Source of the DNA: a candidate division CSSED10-310 bacterium
GTDB taxonomy: Bacteria; CSSED10-310
Direction: 5' to 3'
Length of the DNA stretch: 64,000 nucleotides
NCBI GenBank assembly: GCA_016931515.1
Contig: JAFGEQ010000002.1
Span: 62,001 to 126,000, forward strand
Position 1 is the stretch's first letter; the number at the start of each line of letters is the position of its first letter. Below are positions 52,988 to 61,421 of this stretch, piece by piece. The notes beneath the pieces are model-generated. The model was given only the letters and a program-made list of their open reading frames with translations. It searched no databases and was not told the DNA's origin. Position numbers and translations under genes: made by a program.

Positions 52988-53999
52988 TCGTTACAACTGT
53001 TCCTTTCCCTGGCTGCGATTCGGCTTTAATCATACCCTTATGACGCATTATCGCCGTCTGTGCGATAAATGCACCCAAACCGTTTCCATCCGGTCGAGTA
53101 GTAAACAGCGGGGTCCACATTGCAGCCAGTGTAGCCGGATCCATCCCATGCCCGGTATCAGTGATCGTCAGGCTGATTTGGAACTCACTGAGAACCAGTT
53201 TAATGTCAATAATATCTCCGTTTGAACAGGCTTCCAAGGCATTTTTCAGGATGTTTAGAAGGCTTCTGCCGATCTGCCCGGCGTCCATAGTGATGATCAC
53301 CGGCGTTTCCGGTAAGTTCCATTTGAGATCAATACCGGTCAAAAGAGCTGTTCCTTCGACAAGTGCTATCTGCTCGAGAATCAACTCCACAAGATCCATT
53401 TCTGATAGACGAGGTTCGGTACAGCCGGTCCTCAACATTTGGACCAACTCATCCATTTTCCCCCCAGCCATCTCCAATGAACGGATTTCACCATCGAATC
53501 GACGAGATACATTCGTATCCTGCTTTATCTGTTCGATCCCTGCGTCAAAAAACTGTAAGTAGTTTTTTAACTCATGGGCGATTATTCTCGGGAGTTGAAT
53601 CCATTCCCCGGATCGTTGGACAAGAGCGGTTTCGATTCGAGGAGGTTCAGAATAACGCGCCACCAGTACCGTGCTGCCGAGGTGAATTTCGCAGTCTGGT
53701 AAAACTGGAACAACTGAAATCAGTCTACCGTTGATAAATGTTCCATTCTCGGATTTCAAATCCCAAATCTTCCAGATTGAACCGTCACGAGCAATCCTGG
53801 CATGTCGCGGACAAACCAGAGGATCATCGAGCATTATATCTGCAGCAGGATCATTCCCGATCACGGTTGTGTTCTCGACAAAAAATTCTTTCCCGAGTTG
53901 TTTTCCCTTGTCCACGACCAGTTTCAATCGGCCATTCATCTGAAGGCGGATAGACAAGGATGTATCCAGATTCAAACCGTTACCGGTTGAGGGGTTCAT
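52962..53999 (-). CDS. FHA-domain histidine kinase without transmembrane segments
   Basis: A 345-aa cytosolic sensor kinase. Residues about 25-117 are an FHA domain (VIGNDPAADIML, RHARI, SENGTFING). The Arg that normally binds the phosphate (GR) is Asn49 here and the usual Ser is Cys63, so phosphothreonine binding is doubtful. The dimerisation/phosphoacceptor box is RIIAHELKNYLQ with H142. The HATPase part has LLNILKNALEA (N box), DTGHGM and GNGLGAFIA (G boxes), and ends in GTVVTIELP. It overlaps the response-regulator gene by 26 bases, and tldD ends 9 bases upstream. Confidence 0.88.
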   Translation of the reverse strand: MNPSTGNGLNLDTSLSIRLQMNGRLKLVVDKGKQLGKEFFVENTTVIGNDPAADIMLDDPLVCPRHARIARDGSIWKIWDLKSENGTFINGRLISVVPVLPDCEIHLGSTVLVARYSEPPRIETALVQRSGEWIQLPRIIAHELKNYLQFFDAGIEQIKQDTNVSRRFDGEIRSLEMAGGKMDELVQMLRTGCTEPRLSEMDLVELILEQIALVEGTALLTGIDLKWNLPETPVIITMDAGQIGRSLLNILKNALEACSNGDIIDIKLVLSEFQISLTITDTGHGMDPATLAAMWTPLFTTRPDGNGLGAFIAQTAIMRHKGMIKAESQPGKGTVVTIELPRKKI

Positions 54000-54008
54000 A
54001 CAGGAGTT

Positions 54009-55385
54009 TTACCGGCTGCCGGCGATGACTGCGTTCTGAATTCTGATATGAGGAGCGCCATGTGATACAGGCAGAGGAAACTGAGCTCCCTTGCCACAGC
54101 CTCCACCTGAGTCGTGAATCTGGAAATCGTTGCCGACCATGTCAATATTTTCGAGCGTTTTGAACAGGTTACCCGACATCGTGACATTCTTAACCATTTC
54201 CTCAATCTTCCCATCACGAATCATATAACCTCGTCCAGCAGTGAAGGTGAACATTTCTCCACCTTGGCCGCCCATGGCGTCAACAGCATATACACCCAGT
54301 TTAATACCCCTAATCATGTCGTCAATGGTTGAATGACCCTGCTCGATACAAGTATTTCTCATTCTCGGAATCGGCACATATTTATAATTAAGTGCTCTAC
54401 CGTTTCCCGTGGCTTTTTCACCCATCCGCCCGGCGGTTTCCCTGCTGTGCAGCCTGCCGACTAGTTGTCCCTCCCTGATGAGATATGTCTTCTCTGTACG
54501 GACACCTTCATCGTCAAAGGGAACATATCCCCGGCAACCTATATCCTGACCACTGTCATAGATATTCAGGACCGGTTTCCCGAACTGCCTTCCCATTTTC
54601 ATCACTTTTGCCAGATTCTCATTGTCGAATACTTTTTCTCCCTCGCTGGTGTGACCGAATGATTCATGAACGAAAACACCGGCCAAAACCGGATCTACGA
54701 CAACAGTATAGATGCCACCTTCTATTGAAGGAGCTTCCAGGAGATCAACAGCATGTCGGCATGCAGCTTCCAGTTCTTTTTCTTTACCAAGCAAAACGTT
54801 GAAATCTCTTGAACTGCCAAATCCGACTGAAGCCATTTGTGTCTGGCCATCTTTCAGAGCTACCGGGACGAGACCCCCTCCGATATCCATGTGTTCCTGG
54901 TCGATATAGGAACCTTCAGAGTTACAAAACCACTTATGAGAATGTCGTTCAGCGTATCGAACCGATGACATCGGTATTAATTTATGGGCTTCAAGGATTT
55001 GCTTGTTGTATGACGATAAAATGTCAACTTTTCGTGCAAGTGGAATATCTCTCGGATCATTGTCGATGTCCAGAGGAATTTCAACAACGACAGTCGGAAC
55101 AGGAGCCAGGCGACTTTTATCTTTCCCGACCAGGCAGGCCTGCTTTACCGCCGATTGAATGTAGTAATCAACCGATTCCTCGGTCAGTTTGTTGAAAGTG
55201 GCAAATCCCCATCCTCCCTTGTAAAGAGCTCGAACACAGCCACCTCGCTCACTGGATTGTTTCAGACCATCTATCCCGGGACCCCTGAATCCGATCGTCG
55301 TTGATTCGGATTCTTCAACGCGAATTTCGAGATAATCCACTTCTTTTTCATGCTTTTTAATGACTGATTGCAGAAACGATTTCAT
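54009..55385 (-). CDS. tldD: TldD-family metalloprotease
   Basis: A 458-aa protein of the TldD/PmbA (U62) family. The zinc site HESFGH (HExxxH) lies in VFVHESFGHTSEGEKVF at about residues 237-253. The late SGNLFKTLENIDMVGNDFQ and the closing CGKGAQFPLPVSHGAPHIRIQNAVIAG are typical of TldD rather than its partner TldE/PmbA, which lacks the zinc ligands. The pair processes peptides such as microcin B17 and CcdA in E. coli. The partner gene is not in the window, although TldD normally needs it. TldD is followed by the FHA kinase on the same strand; the link is only positional. Confidence 0.92.
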   Translation of the reverse strand: MKSFLQSVIKKHEKEVDYLEIRVEESESTTIGFRGPGIDGLKQSSERGGCVRALYKGGWGFATFNKLTEESVDYYIQSAVKQACLVGKDKSRLAPVPTVVVEIPLDIDNDPRDIPLARKVDILSSYNKQILEAHKLIPMSSVRYAERHSHKWFCNSEGSYIDQEHMDIGGGLVPVALKDGQTQMASVGFGSSRDFNVLLGKEKELEAACRHAVDLLEAPSIEGGIYTVVVDPVLAGVFVHESFGHTSEGEKVFDNENLAKVMKMGRQFGKPVLNIYDSGQDIGCRGYVPFDDEGVRTEKTYLIREGQLVGRLHSRETAGRMGEKATGNGRALNYKYVPIPRMRNTCIEQGHSTIDDMIRGIKLGVYAVDAMGGQGGEMFTFTAGRGYMIRDGKIEEMVKNVTMSGNLFKTLENIDMVGNDFQIHDSGGGCGKGAQFPLPVSHGAPHIRIQNAVIAGSR

Positions 55386-55518
55386 CGGGTTCTCCTTCTT
55401 CGTCCGTTCAAATGACGACTACTCACCGTGACATACCACAACCTGCGGACAGGTTCAAACCTCATCCTTCGGCAATGATCAACCGGACAAGACCCTTTGA
55501 ACTATAAAGTTTGAGGAC

Positions 55519-55547
55519 TTGACTTCGGAGATTTGCAGGACTAAAAA
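55519..55547 (+). promoter_or_regulatory. Possible promoter of gatD
   Basis: TTGACT (55519-55524) and TAAAAA (55542-55547) are 17 bases apart on the plus strand, about 55 bases before the gatD ATG, in the 216-base gap between the divergent tldD and gatD. The -10 is poor. No riboswitch or T-box element was recognised in the gap. Confidence 0.3.
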
Positions 55548-55601
55548 CAAATCCATATTGCGGCTGGGTCGTGAGGCGGGACAATCGGAAGGAGAAACAG
55601 C

Positions 55602-56996
55602 ATGCCGGGAACTGATGCAATTGTCTACAAGGGGTACAAGGATCTTGCACTGGCAAAATTAAAGGAGATTGGCATCAGGGTCTGGTCTGACGTCATCCTT
55701 GAAACGGAGCAGGGACGATTTGAAGGCATTATTCTACCGAGGTCTGAAACCGCCGATCATGATCACATTGTGATCAAGTTGAAAAATGGCTACAACATAG
55801 GAGTGCGCGCGGACAAGGTTCGCAGCGCAAAAGAAGTTAACTACAAGGAAGCAATCTATAAAATTCCCGAATCGGAATTCCCGCGTGACGAGGAGAAGCC
55901 GAATGTAACGCTGCTAGGTACTGGAGGAACGATAGCCAGTCGTCTTGATTATAGGACAGGTGCCGTCATTCCGGCATTTACTCCAGGTGAATTGTATGGT
56001 GCCGTACCGGAACTCGCTGATATCTGCAACATGAAGACCGAAAAATTATTCGGTGTATTTTCCGAGAACATGGGGCCTGAACAATGGATTGGAACAGCGC
56101 AGGCAATTGGTCGAGAGATCCGTAATGGGGTTGATGGTATTGTGATTGGTCATGGGACCGATACCATGCATCACACGGCAGCGATCCTGTCATTCATGGT
56201 TCAGAACACGCCTGTTCCCATCGTCATGGTCGGATCCCAACGGTCATCAGACAGACCTTCATCGGATGCCGCTTTGAATCTACGCCACGCTGTCTATACA
56301 GCTGCTCACGGGGATATAGCGGAAACAATGATCTGCATGTTCGGACCCACTTCCGACCAGTATGGATTACTTCATCCGGGAACCCGTGTCCGGAAAATGC
56401 ATTCGAGTTACCGGTCGACCTTCCGAACGATCGGTGACATCCCTTTAGCCAAAGTTACAACCGATTCGCTGACTCACCTGACATCACATTACAAGCATCG
56501 CCGCAAAGATAAAAATGTTGCGATTGATGCTGTATTCGATCCTCGTGTCACGATAGTTTATTATTATCCGAACATGAAACCTGATATCATTGATTCGCTA
56601 ATCGAGCATGATTACAAGGGAATTGTCATTGCCGGAACGGGATTGGGGCATGTCAACAAGCCGCTTTATCCTGCGCTGAAGAGGGCACGGGATGCCGGAG
56701 TTGCGGTATTTATGACGGTTCAGACATTATGGGGTTTTGTCCAGATGTATGTGTATGAAACCGGTCGGGAGATGTTGCAACTGGGTGTTATTCCTTGCAG
56801 CAATATGCTACCGGAAACCGCATATGTAAAACTCGGATGGGCCCTTGCCCACAGCAATGACGTTGATGAACTGCAATCAATCATGCTAACACCGATTTCC
56901 AGGGAAATTACGGAGCGAGAGCCGTATAACGGCTACCTCATCTTCCAAGGCGGTTTGCCGGAAGTTGAGGAATTCATTCAAAAGGTGAAGCGCTGA
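55602..56996 (+). CDS. gatD: Glutamyl-tRNA(Gln) amidotransferase subunit D (archaeal-type GatD)
   Basis: A 464-aa glutaminase subunit that hydrolyses Gln and passes ammonia to GatE for amidation of Glu-tRNA(Gln). The N-terminal 85 residues form the GatD-specific barrel; the rest is a type-I asparaginase fold. The catalytic set is present: Thr110 in GTGGTIAS, Thr186 and Asp187 in GHGTDT, and Lys264 in RVRKMHSSYRSTF. SSDRPSSDAALNL and PVPIVMVGSQRSSDRPS are also characteristic. The N-terminal extension rules out a plain asparaginase. GGAAGGAG precedes the ATG. It is convergent with gatE (40 bases between stops). This subunit is known mainly from archaea. Confidence 0.94.
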   Translation: MPGTDAIVYKGYKDLALAKLKEIGIRVWSDVILETEQGRFEGIILPRSETADHDHIVIKLKNGYNIGVRADKVRSAKEVNYKEAIYKIPESEFPRDEEKPNVTLLGTGGTIASRLDYRTGAVIPAFTPGELYGAVPELADICNMKTEKLFGVFSENMGPEQWIGTAQAIGREIRNGVDGIVIGHGTDTMHHTAAILSFMVQNTPVPIVMVGSQRSSDRPSSDAALNLRHAVYTAAHGDIAETMICMFGPTSDQYGLLHPGTRVRKMHSSYRSTFRTIGDIPLAKVTTDSLTHLTSHYKHRRKDKNVAIDAVFDPRVTIVYYYPNMKPDIIDSLIEHDYKGIVIAGTGLGHVNKPLYPALKRARDAGVAVFMTVQTLWGFVQMYVYETGREMLQLGVIPCSNMLPETAYVKLGWALAHSNDVDELQSIMLTPISREITEREPYNGYLIFQGGLPEVEEFIQKVKR

Positions 56997-57035
56997 AAAC
57001 AGAGTTATCCTAATAGCAGTCAAGTCAGAGAATTT

Positions 57036-58943
57036 TTATGTCTGCTCCCGTTTTTTTTCCAGAGTATCCCTGATCCGTATGGAGAGTTCCCTACCATGTG
57101 CTCTGCCTTTCAGGGATTTCATCGCCTCTCCCATCAACCAGTTCAGTTGCTGTTCCAGGTGGCAGAATGTCCGGCTGTTCATCTGCTTGGCAGCTTTCTG
57201 TATGACATTGTTGATGTCATCGTCCGTGGCAGGTGTCATTCCCGTTTTCTGTAAACATTGAATACATTTTTGATTGGGGTTTTCTGCCATATACAACAGC
57301 AATGATTTGAATCCTTCCCGGAAAAATAACCCATCCTGCCAACACATGAACAATTCCTCGAACCTCTGCTCCGTCAGATTATGAACCGGTATATTTTTCC
57401 GAGCCAAAAACGGGATCATGCGTCCGAGTATTTCGGCTTGTCGTTTCGCACTTTCAGGAAATGTCATCGATAGCCTGTCAAACAGTGGAGCATATTCTGA
57501 AATGGCCAATGATCGTATCACATCCTGCGGGACTTTTATTTCCTGGTAACGGCGTTCTCTTATCCACGGTTGCTCAGGCAACTGATGTGCGATTGAGTGA
57601 ATTCGTTCTTCAGATAATGGGAGAGGGGGATGATCAGTATCGGGGTACATCCTGTCAGGACCCGGAAGAATCCTTTCGAAGTCATTGCAACCGTTTTTTA
57701 ATGCCTGGCGTGTTTCGGGGGGAATCCCGCGAGTTGCTTCTCGTGCCCGGATATATATCTCAGACACGGCTGTTTCAAGATCCTCATCCGGACCATACAC
57801 AAGAAAGATTGCGTCATGGTGTGTGGCATCCAGTCGATTTCGAATTTTTCGCCAAATCCCGCTATTGATGTTCATCGCATCCGGTGAATCCGGATGCAGC
57901 ATATTCGGCATTTGATCCAGACATGCGATAACCCGTATTCGACCGGCAAATTCGTCTGCAAATACAGTGTGTTCCTGGGTTTGCCAAGTCAATAGTCCTC
58001 CAAAACCATTCAATCTCACGGCAACGATCCGATTCCCTCTCTGATTGGCCAATGCTGAATTATCAACATTTCGAAGCAATCTGGTCACATCCGCAATGCG
58101 CTGCTGGATCGTATCGGCAGTTACACCACGGGATCTTAATGTCGCCATGATCTCCAGCAATGCTTTCTGCCGCCAGGTTTCATTGTGCAATAATCGAGGA
58201 ATATCACCTATCCTGGGTACACCCTTGATTTCAATCCTGGTTCCTCCTCTGATCGAACAATTCACATCATGTCTGACGGATCCGGGACCGCGGCGTACCA
58301 TGCCGAGATTCCATAGAGCTCTTCGGATAGCCTCCGCACCCAGTCCGGCTTCCTCCGGTGTTTGGAAATCCGGTGCAGTTACAACTTCCACAAGGGGGAT
58401 ACCCAATCGATCCGCCTTAAAAACGATCCGATGTCCCTTATCCGAGACTTCCCGACAGGAATCCTCCTCCACGCTCATGTGAAGAATTCCTATCGTTCGG
58501 TTGCTCATCTCAAAACCGCCACCAACTCCCATGATCGCAGTCCGTTGAAATCCTGTTGGGATAGAACCGTCGAGATACTGTTTTCGTGTAATATGGACTT
58601 CGTCAACAAGAGACATATTGAAGGTTTGAGCGATGGCAATGGCAATATCCAGTGCCTTTTCATTGACCATAAAAGGAGGTGTATCATCCATCTCATAGGT
58701 GCAGTTGATATCTCCATAAATCTGGTAGAGCACTTCTTTCTTGGTTTTGAATTCCATCAGGGCTGTGCCGTCATATTCCCCTAATTCACTGAGTGTCGGT
58801 CTCATATGTCTTAAGACTTCGGCATCATGCCGTCTGTTGGTCAGGTTAACAGGACAATGACAAAACAGCTTGCGCTCCGTGTTCAGCTGATGATGAACTT
58901 CCAGACCCGCCTTGAATCCCAGCCCGATGTAATCCAGCAACAT
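57036..58943 (-). CDS. gatE: Glutamyl-tRNA(Gln) amidotransferase subunit E (archaeal-type GatE)
   Basis: A 635-aa kinase/amidotransferase subunit that phosphorylates Glu-tRNA(Gln) and amidates it. The N-terminus DYIGLGFKAGLEVHHQL with Cys28 and Cys30 of CHCP resembles GatB/GatE, and YEMDDTPPFMVN, REVSDKGHRIVFKADRLGIPLVEVVT and GSVRHDVNCSIRGG are typical. An AspRS-like insertion (about 290-420, with IRVIACLDQMPNML) separates GatE from GatB, and a YqeY-like tail closes it. ATG at 58943 is chosen because GGAGGAG lies 5 bases before it and the archaeal N-terminus starts here; a frame start at 59000 would cross a terminator hairpin. Confidence 0.94.
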   Translation of the reverse strand: MLLDYIGLGFKAGLEVHHQLNTERKLFCHCPVNLTNRRHDAEVLRHMRPTLSELGEYDGTALMEFKTKKEVLYQIYGDINCTYEMDDTPPFMVNEKALDIAIAIAQTFNMSLVDEVHITRKQYLDGSIPTGFQRTAIMGVGGGFEMSNRTIGILHMSVEEDSCREVSDKGHRIVFKADRLGIPLVEVVTAPDFQTPEEAGLGAEAIRRALWNLGMVRRGPGSVRHDVNCSIRGGTRIEIKGVPRIGDIPRLLHNETWRQKALLEIMATLRSRGVTADTIQQRIADVTRLLRNVDNSALANQRGNRIVAVRLNGFGGLLTWQTQEHTVFADEFAGRIRVIACLDQMPNMLHPDSPDAMNINSGIWRKIRNRLDATHHDAIFLVYGPDEDLETAVSEIYIRAREATRGIPPETRQALKNGCNDFERILPGPDRMYPDTDHPPLPLSEERIHSIAHQLPEQPWIRERRYQEIKVPQDVIRSLAISEYAPLFDRLSMTFPESAKRQAEILGRMIPFLARKNIPVHNLTEQRFEELFMCWQDGLFFREGFKSLLLYMAENPNQKCIQCLQKTGMTPATDDDINNVIQKAAKQMNSRTFCHLEQQLNWLMGEAMKSLKGRAHGRELSIRIRDTLEKKREQT

Positions 58944-58969
58944 GATCTCCTCCGGTTTCCGGACAATTG

Positions 58970-58998
58970 AAAAGCCCGGCGTCATATTATCGCCGGGC
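58970..58998 (-). terminator. Rho-independent terminator between the 441-aa gene and gatE
   Basis: On the minus strand GCCCGGCG and CGCCGGGC pair over 8 bases with a 9-base loop, followed by TTTTC. It lies 27 bases after the stop of the upstream gene and ends about 30 bases before the gatE start, so gatE either needs its own promoter or is transcribed by read-through. Confidence 0.75.
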
Positions 58999-59024
58999 AA
59001 TCGAATTTCAAGATATTTTCAAAA

Positions 59025-60350
59025 TCAGCTGACTTTTTCGATCTCGATCCAGCCGAATTTCTGGTTGCCGCGCTGATCGAATTCTCCCTCAAGTGGGAAC
59101 TCCAGGTAGACTCTGCCTTCGTCCCGACCAGTACCCTTCCGGACGTTAAACTTTTTAGTGATTGTCATCTTGGTGTATGGAATATATTTATTGATCGAAA
59201 GAGATTTAGGCGCAGCCTCGAAAGAGACATAATTGGTCAGATATGTTGATTCCGTACCAATCGGAAGCAACTCTTCAGGATCACTGATTTGCATCGGCAT
59301 ACTGAAATCAACGGGATCATCCGCTTCATTTAGAGAACGTGCCATTCGAAAGCTTATGTATTCGCCTTTCAGACCATCATCCCATGTGAATTTCGTACCG
59401 AAAACTTCCCATCGTCCATACCAGTTCATCCGGATGAGAGTGTTCTCGATGTATGATTTATATTCTGCAGGGGTTGTCTCATCATCAGACAGAGAGTCAG
59501 CAAGCTCGGTCAGTCGTTTATATGCATATTCGTCATCAAGGATCATCGCAGCCCGTATGCAGAGCTGTTTGTCTGCAAAATCGGTCACCTTCGCACTCAG
59601 AACATTATCCAAGATAAACATACCATCATCCGGGATATTGAAATCAATGAATGCCTGGAGAACCGGACGATAGTCACCCGGAGACAATTTTACGAAGACC
59701 TTGCGAAACAATGGCAACAGCTCTTCATTCCATTCCCGGAAGCTGGACAGAGCAGTTACCAGCGCATTCGTCCATTTCACCTCGATGGCGTCCTTCAGAA
59801 TCTCCTCTTCCAGATACTTTTTAAGAACATCATACTCCCGGAGAGTTATCAGCCTTTCGGACGCCAGGACCTTCAGAGCCTTATAGCGCTCTGATTGAAA
59901 CTTTCCCTTTGCCCAGTTCCTCTGAAGCACAATATCCCATAACAGGTTCTTTCCTTCGATCTGGTAATCGAGTTTGACCAAGCCGAAATACCCGGAATCC
60001 CAGAAATCACCGACAGCCGCCGATCCTTCCGGACGATATTCCCCAATCATCAATGTGCCAAAAAATGCTGCCAGAATTTCACGGGGATACAATCCTTCTT
60101 CGATATAACTGTCAACAATTATCCGAGCCTTTTGCCTTGTGGGATACCGGACATAAGCGCCATGCATCGTCGTAGTTTTGAAGCAGGGAGGTTCACCGCG
60201 CCAGAACCACAGGTTACAAAGAAAGTCCCCGGATTTGGTTGTTTCCGGAAAAACAGGAAACGGTAAAGTATTCTCTGATTCCACAGCTTGGCAAAGTACA
60301 ACGCCCGTTGCAAAAATCAATAGTATGATGATCAATCCATGTTTCGACAT
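59025..60350 (-). CDS. Secreted protein of unknown function with helical repeat and beta C-terminal parts
   Basis: A 441-aa protein with a signal peptide (about 1-22, LIIILLIFATGVVLCQA). The middle (about 115-290) is helical and loosely HEAT-like, with repeated LLPLFRKVF and LQAFIDFNIPDD patterns. The C-terminal 120 residues are beta-rich and end in RGNQKFGWIEIEKVS. No known family is recognised. A GAAGGAGG ribosome site precedes the ATG. A terminator follows the stop, so the transcript ends here. The envelope location is the only role I can support. Confidence 0.7.
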   Translation of the reverse strand: MSKHGLIIILLIFATGVVLCQAVESENTLPFPVFPETTKSGDFLCNLWFWRGEPPCFKTTTMHGAYVRYPTRQKARIIVDSYIEEGLYPREILAAFFGTLMIGEYRPEGSAAVGDFWDSGYFGLVKLDYQIEGKNLLWDIVLQRNWAKGKFQSERYKALKVLASERLITLREYDVLKKYLEEEILKDAIEVKWTNALVTALSSFREWNEELLPLFRKVFVKLSPGDYRPVLQAFIDFNIPDDGMFILDNVLSAKVTDFADKQLCIRAAMILDDEYAYKRLTELADSLSDDETTPAEYKSYIENTLIRMNWYGRWEVFGTKFTWDDGLKGEYISFRMARSLNEADDPVDFSMPMQISDPEELLPIGTESTYLTNYVSFEAAPKSLSINKYIPYTKMTITKKFNVRKGTGRDEGRVYLEFPLEGEFDQRGNQKFGWIEIEKVS

Positions 60351-60458
60351 TTGAGAAAACCTCCTTCTATCTGGAAGGCACGCTGTTACTGGCGATAAAA
60401 TAGCACTAAAACACCTCTCAACGCAAGTTCAACCCGGCAGACTGCTGTTTGAGCCGGA

Positions 60459-61403
60459 TCACTCCTTCTCAGAAGGAACCGCATCCGGTTGAATCTCGTC
60501 AATTCCATCATCGTCCGGACAATCAATCCTGAAAGATGCCGTTACAATCCGGTGATCGGAAACTGCTTTTCGGGCAATTTCGTATTCACTCCAATCCAGC
60601 AATCCGTTTTTATTCTGATCCCAATCGGCATCCCAATGAATCACGTTAATGGTCTGCCGTCCAGCGAACTCTGCGGTAAAATATCGTGCCGGGTTGAAAA
60701 TTATGTGATCGTAGATACTCGGGTTCATAACACTCGTTGGTATCTCACTATCTATCGTGACCGATATCATGGCGTGCCGATTAAGGAATTCATAGAAAAA
60801 ATATGCCGAACTGGACGGCGCAGGGAACTGGTAGCCATATGATAATCCGGGCGCATTGAAGTCGCCAACCAGGATAAGATCCAACTCCTTATCTTCTCGA
60901 TAACTTAACCAATCATCAAGCAGTTTGAACTCCACCATACGTGTATGCGGGTATGTTTTTTTCGAACCATCGAAAAACAGGTGGAGATTCATTAATTCGA
61001 AATCAAAGTTACCCGCTTTAAAAACGGCAAAAAACGGCTTTCGTCCCAACTTGGGTTTGTCCAATAGGCCGGGACCCTGCTGAAGGGTTACAGGAGGCCG
61101 CCAGATGAATGCGAACCGTTCCCATGTTGTCACGTCGGATACCGCCCAAAGGTATTCGGGTCCGAGAGCGACTGCCAATGCCGCAACTGACTCAGTACCT
61201 TCCGAATGGACTTCCTGCACAGCCAATACATCTATCCCTCTACAATATCCGGCGAGATTGGCAATCCGGAGCGGATCAAGCTTTTCTCCAAAGCCCTGAA
61301 TATTAAACGTCCCGATGGTAATCAAACCCGTATCATCTGCGATTGCAGAACTCGATGTGACCAAAACTGTCAGTAGATAGCTGATGAACGCAAAATATCT
61401 CAA
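60459..61403 (-). CDS. Secreted endonuclease/exonuclease/phosphatase-fold protein with inserted EF-hand loop
   Basis: A 314-aa protein with a signal peptide (about 1-22, ending AIA). The fold motifs are TIGTFNIQGFG (Asn), LAVQEVHS (metal-binding Glu), LILVGDFNAPG and SDHRIVTASF (catalytic His). Before SDH a stretch of about 25 residues is inserted that contains a calcium-binding EF-hand loop, DQNKNGLLDWSE (residues 262-273), with Asp, Asn, Asn and Glu at positions 1, 3, 5 and 12. The activity may be DNase, phosphatase or sphingomyelinase-like. The start is TTG at 61403 with GGAAGGAG 6 bases upstream. It lies 18 bases after the kinase gene and 108 bases before the unknown 441-aa gene. Confidence 0.82.
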   Translation of the reverse strand: MRYFAFISYLLTVLVTSSSAIADDTGLITIGTFNIQGFGEKLDPLRIANLAGYCRGIDVLAVQEVHSEGTESVAALAVALGPEYLWAVSDVTTWERFAFIWRPPVTLQQGPGLLDKPKLGRKPFFAVFKAGNFDFELMNLHLFFDGSKKTYPHTRMVEFKLLDDWLSYREDKELDLILVGDFNAPGLSYGYQFPAPSSSAYFFYEFLNRHAMISVTIDSEIPTSVMNPSIYDHIIFNPARYFTAEFAGRQTINVIHWDADWDQNKNGLLDWSEYEIARKAVSDHRIVTASFRIDCPDDDGIDEIQPDAVPSEKE

Positions 61404-61421
61404 GCGAATCTCCTTCCGATA

